From: Albifimbria verrucaria
Lineage: Eukaryota > Ascomycota > Sordariomycetes > Hypocreales > Stachybotryaceae
Direction of reading: 5' to 3'
NCBI GenBank assembly: GCA_020081605.1
Contig: JAHREC010000011.1
Location: 3,286,001 to 3,350,000 of the forward strand
Length of the DNA: 64,000 nt
Positions 37,040 to 49,341 of this stretch are shown here, piece by piece; position 1 is the first letter of the stretch; every line of letters starts with the position of its first letter. The notes beneath the pieces were generated by a model. The model saw nothing but the letters and a program-made list of their open reading frames with translations, had not been told where the DNA came from and did no database searches. The translations under genes and the position numbers were made by a program.

Positions 37040-38744
37040 GGCGAGGTTCGCTTATTGGTAGATCAAGTCGAGGGCGGCGGGCGTGTGAGACAAGCTGAAA
37101 GCCTTGGACGAAGCATGATCTGCAAGAAATACCAGGGTCCCAAAATTAGAAGGTAATTAAGTGCTACTGGATCCAAGACGGTGCCGATCGAGGTAGCTGA
37201 CGTGTGTGAATGCGATCCATGGCTAAGCCTCTAGTGTATCTGCATCTTGGTTCATCGCATGCCGGCGACAAATTCACTCGGCCTCAAAGTGGGTAATCAA
37301 CGACGTAAGGCGTCCAATTGCGTCACGTGGTCGGGAGTTGGTTGTTGACCTAGAGGAATGCAGTTGGTGCTACTCTGTACTCTGCAAATCCGTGCTAGGC
37401 TGCCAATCAATCTGCCATTAACATGAACATTAACCAATCAACCAACTCGCCAACGGATCAGGCTGCATGGCGATCTCGGGTCAACTTACAAGCAATACTA
37501 TGTAATCGGAACGCCTCTATCGGAGGCTTGCATGCTAGGATCAAGATGCGTGGGAAAGGGACAAAAGGGTTTCCCGGTTTGCGACAGCGCCATACATACC
37601 AGGGTGTGTTACTCTGCACGGTAGTATTTCTCCAAAAGACGGTTCCTTTGTGATCTGCGCTTTTTACCCTGCCTCTTCGCTCAGTATATTTTCCGCCCAA
37701 AGCTACCTATGCATGTGCCAGGAATCCTGGCTTTAAGATATGATGATTCTCACATGGGCTACTCATGTGGAGCACCATGATGCCTGCCGTTTCCCGCCTG
37801 GAAACTCGGATAGGCGCCGGCAATTTAAGCCTTGTGCCACCACGCTTCAGGGTGTGCACGGGCAGTTGTCGTTGTTCTGTGAAAAGTGCTCGTTATCTCA
37901 CGAAGGTGCTCAGCTGGAAATTGATCATCAATCTGATTGGCCTGCGTTGGTTGTCATATCTGACTCTCCGCGCGAACATGGTTTGCTGAGGGTCGATGAA
38001 CGAAGATTGATACCGGAGTTGCTTGGTCCTTCGTCACAAGATGCCGGCTGCTCATCCAACTCATATGAGCAGCCCTGGTCAAGTTCGCGTTGTTGCATAC
38101 AGAGGTACATCCAGCGACCATTTCAGGCAGGAAAGTCTTCCATCACGAGCGAGATGCGGAGGTGTCCTCCGGGACAGGTTTAGTGCCTCCGTTGTGGCTT
38201 GCTGAAGCCGAGACATGCAACCCTACCTTAAGCCGGAGCGAACAGAACGAAGACGTTCGGATCTACAAAGCCAGCCCAATGAGGTGCGGGAGGCGGACGT
38301 TCGCTTATGCGAATGCCGGTCCGTTTCCATGGGCATTGCACAAGTAACCAATCCGATGCTTCGGAGTGCATTATCTTGCTGGGGACGCTCGGAGCTGTGG
38401 GATGCTTTGCGGACCACGCCTTGAGGTTTGTTTCTGACGGAAGCCCTTTACTATCCGCGTTTCGCCCGAGCAGATATCCGACAAGGGCGTGACAGGCCCA
38501 AGTGAGACATGCACAAATGGTGGTGTCAACCTCATGAACAGTCAAGTGGGAATGGTAGAAAAAGCAAGCTGCATCTCGGGACTGGGGTCTGCCCACCAAC
38601 CTGGCTCACGCTCGAAATTACTTAAAGTTGTTTGCTTGGCTTTTGTGTCACTTGGTCTGTGGTGGAGGCTGTTGTTGTCGTTTCCCTCCTTTGTGAGCTG
38701 GTGTTTGCCCCTCTGTCGCTGACTTCGCACTTATACGAGCCAAA
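37040..38744. other. Unassigned 1.7 kb spacer
   Basis: This spacer separates divergent genes. Frames of up to 147 codons exist on both strands (e.g. 37740-38183), but none shows a recognisable motif, splice structure or biased codon use. It may include a decayed gene. Confidence 0.4.
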
Positions 38745-39691
38745 ATGTTCCGGCAGCTTGCCTCGGCGCTGCTGCGAAGGGTCATTTCCCTTATGACAAA
38801 GAGGAACAGGGCTATCCTTCTGCCGACCAAACAAAGACCGCAGCGACCGCAGATGAAAAACAAATCACCATCGCCCCTACCGACGTGCGAGCGCTTGTTC
38901 CAAGAGAGGACAAGTTGCTCGTCTTCCGGGCTCTTACGGGAATCGACACGGCCCCGGCCTTGACGAAGGCCGGTCATTCGATCCGCACGGCACCGAATCT
39001 TGGCATCTACACGCGGGTGGTGCGAGCTGAGCAATTCGCCGCGAAGAAATACAAGTCCATCAGCCTTCTTATTAACACCTGTCTGGGTACTCAGGTCATC
39101 GTGGCTGCAATCCTAACATCGCTTGGAGCAGCGGATGGCCCACGATCAGCAGTGACGGCTTTCGGAGCCATCAACACAATCATCGCTGGTATTTTGACTT
39201 ATGTCAAGGGTTCGAGCCTGCCAGACAAACTAAAGTATCACAAGGATGAGTGGAAACGGGTCCGTGAATACATCGAGCAACGTGAGCGAGAATTTTGCGT
39301 CACGGATTGTCGCTTGGATGTATACGAGGAGATTTACATTGTCGAGGAGATGTACAAGCGCGTGAAATCAAACTTGGAAACGAGCAAGAACCGAGCAAGC
39401 GGCGCCAATACCGGCACTGGCACTCAGGTTGGGGGCAATAATACGACACCTGCCACCACCCTCCACGATCACCATGAGCATATGTCGCAGAAGAAGCATG
39501 AGACGAATGCTCCAGTTAATTCCCGCCTCCCACCCATGCAAGGACTTCGATCCGACCTGAGTCGTCGGCAACGGCAGTGGCTGAGCATGGTAAAGCAACT
39601 TATGCTGATTGAAGATTTGGGACAGCCCATGTATGGAACATTACGGATTAATGGATGGTTATGGTTTGCATTCGAGTCTTTATCAGCATAA
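38745..39691 (+). CDS. Fungal SLATT-domain 2TM membrane protein
   Basis: This protein of about 315 aa has the fungal form of the SLATT (SMODS and SLOG-associating two-TM effector) domain. The core reads NLGIYTRVVRAEQFAAKKYKSI, then two membrane segments (LLINTCLGTQVIVAAIL and VTAFGAINTIIAGILTYVKG). A conserved cytosolic helix follows (LPDKLKYHKDEWKRVREYIEQRE). In prokaryotes SLATT proteins are predicted membrane-perturbing effectors of nucleotide-second-messenger immunity; in fungi the domain is widespread and its role unknown. The N-terminal 80 residues are polar. The C-terminal 90 are low-complexity and end in a hydrophobic patch (LRINGWLWFAFESLSA). One base seems missing near 38777 to join the ATG at 38745 to the main frame; otherwise the start would be further in. 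Confidence 0.75.
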
Positions 39692-40446
39692 ATAGGCATC
39701 TTTATCCACAGGGCAATATTGGGAATTGTTTGGTGCTCATCCTGACCTCCTTACGTATGGCTATCACGGCTTATACCCATCATTGGCAGGAGCGAAAAGG
39801 TAATGTGTTAGTAAAGGCGTTGAGTGCAGACTCATTTAAACACACGATATTTGGTCTTGAGCTCGAATATACTAAATATATATATATATATATATATTCC
39901 GTGACGAGTATTATTCTTTTGCTTTCGCTGTTATGTATTATCATCATCGTTTTTCTTCAATTTATTTTAAATCCACCACTACATAGGTAGCTCAAGAGCT
40001 CTAGTATAGGTTAAGTTCGCTCTATAGCAGATGTTGGAATAGCTCGGGGTTTAGAAAAGTCCGTAGCCGGATGCTTGTCTGGGGTTGGGTGGAGCGACGG
40101 TAAACAGGCTTCCATCTCCAGGTTCCAGGTATAGGTACCTGACTGGCCCCTGCACAGACCGCGGACTGTCGTCACCGTGACCTTGAGTGTCGCGCGACCT
40201 CGCTGGCCTAGGAGGGAGCCGGATAGGCAAGGTAGTCGTCATACTGCAGTCCCCTACTTTACCCATCCCACATGACAGCTTCAACCTTGCATGCACCCGA
40301 CCTCTGCTCCAAACATTGTCGATTCTACGTCGCTCACCCATCCTCATCTCGTAATTCCGCGTAGAATTCCTCTTTCTTTAAAGCGAGCGCGCTTGACAGC
40401 TTCTCACGCAGGTTTCGTCGTGGCCGAGAGGCCTTCCCTCGAGCCG
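39692..40446. other. Intergenic spacer
   Basis: 3' region of the SLATT gene with a (TA)n repeat, a GGTACC element near 40135, and the promoter of NPC1. Confidence 0.5.
39875..39898. repeat. (TA)n microsatellite
   Basis: About eleven tandem AT dinucleotides downstream of the SLATT gene. Confidence 0.9.
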
Positions 40447-43400
40447 ATGCGTCATCGACTTTCGCTCCTCTATGGAGCTACGGCTTTATCGTTCGCGCAC
40501 GTAGGCAGTGCTGAAATCCAAGAGCCGGTAAACGCGCTGCAGCCCTACACAGCTAAGCATGAGCCCGGCCGGTGTGCGTTCCGTGGTCATTGCGGAAAGC
40601 AGAGCTTCTTTGGAAAGGAACTGCCCTGCGTCGACAATGGCCTCGCCGAGGACCCCGACGCCGAGCTGCGCAAGGAGCTCATAGACCTCTGCGGTAGTGC
40701 CTGGAGCGAAGGTCCGGTTTGCTGCACGCTGGATCAGGTAAGTTTCCTGACCGGATTCCTGTGAAGTGGAATGGATTGCTGACCGAATGCGCGTGTAGGT
40801 CAAGTCGCTTAAACAAGAACTGGGTACGCCCAACACGCTCATCGGGTCCTGTCCCGCTTGCAAGTACAACTTTTTCAATATGTTTTGCACATTCACTTGT
40901 TCGCCCGATCAGTCATTATTCATCAATGTCACCGATTCCGCCGAGAAGAATGGCAAGCATCTCGTTACCGAGCTCGATCAGCTGATATCGTCTGAGTACG
41001 GGTCTGGTTTTTACGACAGCTGCAAGGAGGTCAAGTTTGGCGGCGTAAACTCCAAGGCCATGGACCTGATCGGTGGGGGTGCCACAAACTACCATGACAT
41101 GCTCAAGTTCCTCGGCACGAAGAAGCCTCTTGTCGGTTCTCCCTTCCAAATCAACTTCCCCTCAAACTATTCCGACCCCGACATGCGGTCGCTGGAAATG
41201 TCACCCAAGAAGTGCAACGACGAGGATCCTGACTATCGCTGCGTCTGCGTTGACTGCCCCGATGTTTGCCCCGAGCTTCCCAAAGTCAAGCAGAGGAATA
41301 GCTGCAAGGTCGGCTCTTTGGCGTGCCTTTCTTTTGCGTCCATCCTCACCTATTCTGTTCTCCTCTTCACTCTCGTTGGATACGTGGTGGCTCATGTGGG
41401 CTGGAGAAGATATGCCAAGAGCAGGGTGGAAAGGACGAGGTTATTGCACGAGTCCTCCATTAGCGATGACGAAGACGAAGGCGGCCCTGTGCTAACTGAG
41501 GCAATGCGTGATGGACCAGTGAAGCGGTACTGGCTTAACGACAAGTGTGACCGAGTCTTCTACAAGCTGGGTCATGCTGCTGCCCGATTCCCCGCTGCCA
41601 CTATTGGTACAAGTCTCTTGGTTGTAGCTGTTCTCTGCGCCGGTTGGTACCGGTTTGATCTGGAGCTGGAGCCTGCTCGTCTTTGGGTCAGCCCAACTTC
41701 GGCTGCGGCTCAGGAGAAGGAATATTTCGATAAGAACTTTGGACCCTTCTACCGCGCAGAAAAAATCTTCCTCGTCAATGACACGAACCCGAGTGGTCCT
41801 GGTCCCGTCCTCAGCTATGACACACTGAAGTGGTGGATGGATGTTGAGAAGAGCGTTGACAGAATCAAGGGTCATACTTACGAAAAGTCATTCCATGATC
41901 TCTGTTTCAAGCCCGTTGACGATGCTTGCGTTGTTCAGTCCGTTACAGCTTACTTCAACGCTATAGGTGGCCTTGACCCCAACACATGGCAGGAAGACTT
42001 GCGTGCATGTGCCAAGTCCCCTGTGGACTGCAGGCCAGATTTTGGCCAGCCTATTGATCCCAGCATGGTGCTTGGTGCATATGGGGATGATGTACTTGAC
42101 GCACATGCTCTCACGGTGACATGGGTAGTCAACAACGCAGTTGATGGATCTGACACATTATCTTATGCGCAAGATTTTGAGACGGCTCTTCGAGATAGAC
42201 TCTTCGAAGTACAGAAGGAGGCCGAAGAACGAGGATTGCGACTCTCGTTCAACACCGAGATCAGCTTACAACAGGAACTCAACCAGACGACAAACACGGA
42301 CGCGAAAATTGTCATTGTCAGCTATATTGTCATGTTCATCTATGCCTGCATGGCGTTGGGAACACCCCTAAGGCACGTCTTTAGAAACCCCGCCCTTCTC
42401 CTCGTGGAGTCAAAGGTTACCCTCGGACTTGTCGGAATCATCATTGTTCTTATGTCTATCGGTGCCTCCATTGGTTTCTTCTCTTGGGTGGGCTTGAAGG
42501 CGACCCTGATTATTGCGGAAGTCATTCCGTTCATTATCCTTGCCGTTGGCGTTGACAACATCTTCCTCATTGTTCATGAGTTGGAAAGAGTCAACGTGAG
42601 CTGCCCGGATCAGATGGTGGAAGAACGTGTCGCACGCGCACTTGGCCGAATGGGTCCATCGATTCTGTTCTCAGCTTTGACCGAGACTGCTGCTTTTGCT
42701 CTAGGTGCTGCTGTTGGTATGCCGGCTGTCCGGAACTTTGCGGCCTACGCAGCCGGTGCGGTTCTGGTGAATGCGGTCCTCCAGACAACCATGTTTGTGT
42801 CCTTCTTATCGCTGAACCAGATTCGGGCGGAAGACCACCGGTGCGAGCTCTGGCCCTGGTGGCAGATTACAAAGGCACGAGTTCACCTCAATGGCTCTAA
42901 TGGCTACGTCTCCGGAGGAAGACCATCCGATATTGACGAAGAGAGCTTCCTCCAAGTATTCATCAAGAGGACTTATGCGCCTGCTATATTGGGCAAAAGG
43001 TCAAGATGGTCATCGTCACCATCTTCCTAGGCCTCTTTGCTGCTGCCATCGCACTTCTTCCCTCACTGGAGATTGGACTCGACCAACGCGTGGCAATCCC
43101 TGATGGATCGTATTTGATCCCTTACTTCAACGATCTTTATACGTATCTCGAGACTGGTCCGCCCGTGTACTTTGTTACCCGAGACGTAAATGTGTCTCAT
43201 CGCCATGAGCAGCAGCAACTCTGCTCACGATTTACGACGTGCCATGAACTTTCTCTCACGAACACGCTCGAGCTTGAGCGACAGCGACCGGATGTGTCGT
43301 ATATCTCTTCCCCTACGGCAAGTTGGATTGACGACTTTTTCCAGTGGCTGAACCCAGTCAATGAAGAATGCTGCGTCGAGCACGGAGAGACCTGCTTTGC

Positions 43401-44353
43401 CGGCCGAGACCCAGCTTGGAACACCACTCTGTCAGGCATGCCAGAGGGTGACGAATTTGTCCACTATCTCAACAAGTTCCTCAACGCACCTACGGACAGT
43501 GATTGCCCACTGGGTGGCCAAGCAGCATATGGTCAAGCAGTTACCGTCACAGGCGATAAGCATGGAGTGAAGGCCAGCCATTTCAGGACTGCACACACTC
43601 CCTTCGCAGCCAAGCCGACTTTATCAACGCTTATGCTGCAGCTCGCCGGATTGCCTCGGATATTAAGCAAAGGACAGGCGCAGACGTTTTCCCCTACAGT
43701 GTCTTCTACATCTTCTTCGACCAGTACCTTAGCATCATACCTTTGACGGCCGGTCTCCTCACTGCTGCAATTGGAATCATTTTCGTGATTGCGTCGGTGC
43801 TACTGGGGTCTGTCGCCACCGGCGCTGTGGTTACTGTCACCGTCATCATGAGTGTCATTGACATTATGGGCTCAATGGCGGTATTCGGTGTGTCTCTTAA
43901 CGCCGTGTCACTGGTCAATCTTATAATCTGCGTTGGCATCTCGGTTGAATTCTGCGCCCATATCGCGCGAGCCTTCATGTTCCCATCTCGGACTGTCATG
44001 GAGAACCATAACAACACCTTCAGCGGTCGGGATGCCCGAGCGTGGACAGCGCTTGCCAACGTGGGCGGATCGGTTTTCTCTGGCATCACAGTGACCAAGC
44101 TTCTTGGTGTCTGCGTGTTGGCCTTTACTCGCTCGAAGATTTTCGAGATCTACTACTTCCGCGTATGGCTTTCCCTTGTTGTTTTCGCCGCGCTGCATTC
44201 CCTCGTCTTCCTGCCTGTTGCGTTGAGCATTGCGGGAGGACAGGGCTATGTCGACCCGGAAAGCGAGGGACGGCCGCGCAGGATCTTACGGACAGGAGGT
44301 GGAGAGCGATTCGAGTCAACGATGAGCACAGCGACTCGGAGGATGACCTATAG
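40447..44353 (+). CDS. ncr1: Niemann-Pick C1-related sterol transporter (NCR1/NPC1)
   Basis: This polytopic vacuolar/lysosomal sterol transporter has a corrected length of 1282 aa. The start at 40447 gives a signal peptide (MRHRLSLLYGATALSFAHVGSA). The cysteine-rich sterol-binding N-terminal domain is visible (FRGHCGKQSFFGKELPC, CPACKYNFFNMFCTFTCSPDQ). The first TM is at about 41.34-41.40 kb and the middle luminal domain follows. The sterol-sensing domain (42.3-42.8 kb) includes IIAEVIPFIILAVGVDNIFL. The C-terminal luminal domain with its Cys cluster leads to the last five TM segments and an acidic tail (DEHSDSEDDL). The intron is 40738-40798. Bases are missing in aaaa 42995-42998, ccc 43600-43602 and ggg 44267-44269; the last decides between two C-termini, and the acidic one ending at 44353 is preferred. 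Confidence 0.94.
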
Positions 44354-45398
44354 GTTATGGAGTGATTTCGGACTTTAGGATTTTCGTCGACTAGCAATAC
44401 TTTGACGGAGTTTATGGATTAGGAAACGATGGGTTTGGTTGTAAATTGCATACGGCGTGTTTATGGCTATTTGATGGTGTTTGAGCGTTCCTCGAGGCTG
44501 GGCGGTTGTTATACATGCATAAGAACAGCTAGAGATTAATCACAGACAAATACGGATGTTAACTGAAACCTGCATGCTTCAGGATGTGGATACGACAAGA
44601 AACATGGTTTGCACAGTCACGAGTTGCAAAGTCCGACACCGAGTTGACTCAAGCGACCCTTTCGCCAGAACGAGCGGAAGGTGAGTAGTTTGAACCAAGA
44701 AGCGTGCCACTGTCATTTGATGCCATGCAACGTCGGCCGCATAGCCTGCCATTGAACCACAATTTCGCCAAGAGTTGACAAGGATACCAGTTGCGAGATG
44801 CAAGGATCGGCTCGCCATTCGCCAATCATGGCCACGGCCCCAAGCCTCAGGCCCAGCCAAGAAGCGCCAGGATTCCGACCTATTTCCACATTAAAACATA
44901 CATCCGGACCGTGCTGCCTGCAACTGGTTCGCTTGATAGAGTCTCAATTGGCTCGTACTACGGTAGCTGGGGGCACAGCACACTAAAGGGTGGCAGAGCC
45001 GAGGCCTTGCTTTTCGAGCGGGAGACGAGGCGGAGAATCTGCAGCATGGCGAGTCCCGCTTCCTTCGGAAGTGCCGCCATGTCCTGTCTTGTCCTGTCTT
45101 GTGCTGTTGCAGTCCCGGCTCCACATTGATGGGCAGCGTTACGTGCGTGGAGACGGTCGTATCTGCGATTTTGTTTCGTTTTACGTCTTCTCGTAGCTCA
45201 TCTGCACAGAGAAGAAGAGGCTCGATCGAACCGGTGAAGTCGAGGCCCGTCAACCTCAGCGGTGTGCCTACACATGAGCGGAGGAAACTTTACCTCGTGG
45301 CGTAGAATTGACCTGCGCGACTCATTGTTCGGACCATTGCTTCTCGGAGCTCTCTCCGCCTGTAATCGTCGTTCGGTTCGGCTCTCCTCGTCGGCGAT
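44354..45398. other. Intergenic spacer
   Basis: 1.05 kb between two co-oriented genes. A TCCTGTCTTG-type short repeat lies at 45.08-45.11 kb; no gene is recognised. Confidence 0.5.
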
Positions 45399-47148
45399 AT
45401 GCAGTTGTCCTGTCGCGAGAATGGCAGGATACAGACCGCCGCTCTGCTCCTGATATCCCAATTACTGGATGTCACTCTGGCCGCAGGCTGCGCGCCTTAC
45501 CCAGTGGTTTCCAAGATCCGCAATGTCACGCTTTCGAATGGCGCGGTGACGAGAGGCGTGGCTCTGTCCGTTGGGACTCCACCCCAAGAGATGGCCTTCA
45601 ACCCACGATGGTGAGTGACCATGATCTCCTTTATGCGCTGGCTATGGCTGGTATATTCCTTGAGGTAATTGCTAAGAACACAGGCCAATAAATAACATGC
45701 TACTATGGGGTATGAACGGCTTCTGCTCAAACCCAGATTATGCCGACAGCGCATGTCTTACATGGCGCGGTGGACAGTATGATCTAGACGCTTCAGAAAC
45801 TCACGAGAGTATTGAAGCTGGCTCTATTCCCCAGGAACCCAACCCTGACACCCTTCGATTCCTGGACTTTTCTAAGGATACGATTCGATTAAACGACAGC
45901 ACGAGTCTGACCGAATTTCCAATCGGAACGGTCTCGAGGGGCAGCCGAGATGGGTCAGGGCACCAGCCATTATCAGGCATTGGCCTCGGTGTCAATTCAA
46001 CCATCCTCAAGGCTCTGAAGGACAGTGGACGCATAGCGTCTCGCAGCTGGAGCATGTTCTACGGCTGGATGGGCGCGGATCCAGAGACGCAACGCGATGG
46101 GACCTTTGTCTTTGGAGGATATGACCGGGCTAAAGTCTCTGGTTCCGGACTGGAGCTGCCCATGACAACCGGCGACTGCGAGACGCGTATGATGGTCACG
46201 ATTAGCGATTTAGTCCTCAACTTTCCTAACGGAACCGAGGCCAGTCTGTTTCCCGAGTCGAAACGTACCATGCTCGCCTGCGTTGACCCGTCGTACCCTG
46301 TTGCTATATCTTTGCCAAGCAAAGATTTCTACCAGCAGCTGATCGATATACTCGGCGAAGACACCATAACAGGCACTGGACTTATGTACAGTGGCCGAGT
46401 ATACAAGGCTGGATCAAAGCCGTACAACGGTGATTTGACAATGAAGTTACAGTCAGGATTGTCAATTCGCATCCCGAACCATCAGCTTGTTCAACCCAGC
46501 CGCAAGATTAATAACTCTACCGGGCAGCTTTACAACGATGGCAGGGGCCGTGTCTTGGCCGTCAAGAAGCTTGAAGGACCCAGTCTCCCAACCTTGGGCA
46601 AGCAGTTTCTAGCAGCTGCGTACCTGATGGTGAACGAAGATACCCAGAATTTCACGATATGGGCGGCGAAGCCAAATGACCAGCAAGATTTGGTAGCCGT
46701 AGGAGAAGACGGCACGGAAGCGACCGAGTTCTGTGATTCCAACGAAGGCACAACAGACCAGAATGAACCGCCCGCTGACTCGGGAGGAAATGGAACCTTG
46801 TCCGAACCAGAGAACACTGGTGGAACGAATCAATCTGGCAACTCATCTACAACCGAATCCGACGGCGGTCTCTCCAAAGGGGCCATTGCAGGCATTGCGG
46901 TCGGTGTGGTGGCAGTGGTAGCCATTATCGCCATTGTTGGATTCATCCTGTACCGCCGCCGACGGGACAAGGCTGCCAAAGCCAAGGGACCGCAACACTA
47001 CCACGAGCTCACCGAGGGACGACAACAGGCACCTGAGCTGACTGGGTCAAAGATCCCGCCTACATATGGGAAGCACGAGCTCGCCGATTCGCCCATAGTG
47101 CTCCAGGAGCTAGATAATACGGCGATTCAAAAGCATGAGTTGAGTTGA
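45399..47148 (+). CDS. Membrane-anchored aspartic-protease-like protein, catalytically defective
   Basis: This 558-aa type I membrane protein has the A1 (pepsin) fold. It has a signal peptide (ALLLISQLLDVTLAAG), the A1 entry motif VALSVGTPPQEMAF, and then NPRWPINNML where DTGS would stand. The second lobe carries CVDPSYPVAISLPSKDF where DTGT/DTGS would stand. Both catalytic Asp-Thr-Gly motifs are therefore missing, so this is a non-peptidase homologue by sequence. A Ser/Thr/Asn/Gly-rich stalk, a single TM (AGIAVGVVAVVAIIAIVGFI), a basic stop-transfer (YRRRRDK) and a cytosolic tail of about 65 residues follow. The intron 45611-45683 splits TGG (Trp) codon-exactly. No indel is needed. Similar membrane-anchored pseudo-proteases occur in other Sordariomycetes; the function is unknown, probably at the cell surface or wall. 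Confidence 0.82.
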
Positions 47149-47570
47149 TATAGAAGAAAAAACACAAAACCCGTAATGAGAACAGACGAAGCGATATGTA
47201 TATGGCGTCACTAGAGTGAGCTCAGACGAGGTCTCTAGATCTGACAGGTTCTGGCTCCTAGAGATAGTTTATACCCCATTGGACATCATAGTAGCGTATA
47301 TTAATTGAATTTATTGATACATGGCTACTGTGCAGGTTGTCAGTGCCTAAATACGAGCCTCTCATTTTCCTTACGTTCTTGTAGCATTATCAAACTGACG
47401 AAATCATGTTTAAATTGCCAAGATATAAAAACCCATACGCTAATACTATCGGATATCTTTAATGCCCACACCAAATCCCAACTCCATCCCATTCGTCCTC
47501 AATATTCCTTGTCAAAAAGACTATCTCGATCTCGGCCGCATGCCTAACAAAGCCATCATCAACCAGATTG
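47149..47570. other. Convergent 3' spacer
   Basis: A 422-base A/T-rich spacer. A hydrophobic minus-strand continuation just left of 47580 could be an alternative tail of the next gene if one base is missing there. Confidence 0.4.
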
Positions 47571-49341
47571 TCACCAGCAGCATACCGGCGTCCCACCCTC
47601 TGGCTCCGATATGGGAAGCCCCGAGTTTGGATCTTCCGGGTCAACTACTTCGCCGTTGACCTTTTCGTTTTGTGCAACGGGCTTGATGCACGTCATGTGT
47701 GTCTCCGAGCGTGAGAGGAGCTTGCCGTCACCAGGGTAGAAGAAAGTAAGGATAGGCATGACGCTGAATTGGATGAGGTCGCCGGTGGGATCATCCATGT
47801 TGTGAATAGAGGAGTAGGTATCTGTTCGTGTCTCTGGGGTTAGCTTCGATGAACCGATGGCGCGTTGCGGGTGCATTGCCATACCTTTTGGTTTATGGAA
47901 GCGATCAAGGCGAGGTCAGTTTCTTGATCCTTAGCAGGCCAGCAGTCCTTGCTTTTCCTCAATTTCTTGTCAGAGCCCAATTGCTCCGGCAGTGCTACAC
48001 AGGTATTGTCAGTATTTGCTCCATCAACCAGACTCCTAAGATAAATATAAGCGCACCTTTGACAACGAGGCTGTCCCACCGTGACCCCGCGGCGTCTTCA
48101 CATTCCTTGTCCAAGTTCTTCTCAAACTCCTTCCCAAGCCGCTCGCAAGTGTCCTTGACGCTGCCATCCGTCTTCACCTTCTGCGCCCTCTTGATCATGG
48201 CCTCGACGCACTTCTCGCTCAGGGCCCAATCGCATGATCCGTGGGGGCCTTTCTTTCGTCCCCACAAAGGCAACGCTGTCCGACACATTGGTGAAGAAGA
48301 CAGCACAGCCGCCCACGTCGGCAAGGTTTTGCCACCTGGGACACCGAGGTAGAAGTTCTTCAGAATATATTCTTCGTTTGCGGGTGAGCGGTAGTCGGCC
48401 ACGCCCTCGGACCAGGATACGCCCTTTAGCGCGTCCGAAGTACCTTCGATTTCAATGTGTCCAACATCGTCCACATCTCGGTCACCAAGGCGGCAGCGTT
48501 TTGTTATACCCAGTTCCTTGGGGCCTCTGATGAACGATGGACGGAAAGTGCGCAGTCGCCGTTGATATTCGTCACCAGCGTTTGGTGGGAGGCCTTTATC
48601 TGAGACAACTTTGTCGTTCTGATTAGGGACGGTATCGTGACTTGGCACGTCGTCGCGACAAATTCCTTGCGAGGCGCAACCGCCGTCCTGTCCATCGTCC
48701 TGACCAGGGCGATTCGGAATGGAATCAGGGCCGCCCGATACACCTCCTCCTCCAGTAGGCGGATCGCCGCCACTGCTGCCGCCGCCGCTACTACCGTCGT
48801 CGTGTGAACCGCTGCCACCACCATGGCTACCGTGACCTCCTTTGGGACTCATTTTGCACAAAGGAGAGGCTCGTTGTTGCTCGCCAGGTGAATGAATAGG
48901 TCTTGAGGCGATCTGCTTTCGGTTTGCTTGAGCCAACGGCGTAACTCCAGATCTACCCGTTGTCGCGCTTCTAGGGACATAAGCCAAGAAAGCCTGATCT
49001 GTTGTGAGTTTATAACTCTGGGGAAAAGCAGACCTCGATCTCACTCATCTTGAAGGGCCCTTGCTGTTAGGCATACAATTGAGCTTACCGTTAAGGTTAA
49101 GGGGCTCATCCAGAAATAGATTGTCAGCCCTGAGACCAGGGTCCCTCTGAATTGTCCAATGAATGCGCTGGGAGCCAGCAGTGCATGCAGCTTCAATCCC
49201 ACTTCGCAGCAAACGTGGCTGTGATCTTGCTTTTGCGAAACGGCGACGCCTTAAATTGATGGTTCGGTCTTCCATCGTGGTTGGTTGGCATTGGCCTACA
49301 GCCTCGCAGAGTTGAGTTTCAAGCTGAGCCGTGGGGTCCAT
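47571..49341 (-). CDS. Unknown protein with Gly/Asp-rich linker
   Basis: I do not recognise this family. The assembled product is about 531 aa. An N-terminal basic, helical region (TINLRRRRFAKARSQPRLL; EARQRVDLELRRWLKQ) is followed by a Gly/Ser/His/Asp-rich low-complexity linker (GGHGSHGGGSGSHDDG). A C-terminal folded part has scattered cysteines and the segments FIRGPKELGI, CDWALSEKCVEAMIK and SIHNMDDPTGDLIQFSVMPI. Minus-strand exons are 49341-49089, 49015-48057, 47994-47885 and 47843-47571. The last intron would be only 41 nt. One missing A in the AAAA just before 48852 joins the upstream exon to the linker. Without it a shorter gene would start MSPKGGHG at 48852 (392 aa). The exon sum is exactly 532 codons with that base. 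No signal peptide or clear TM is seen. Confidence 0.55.
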
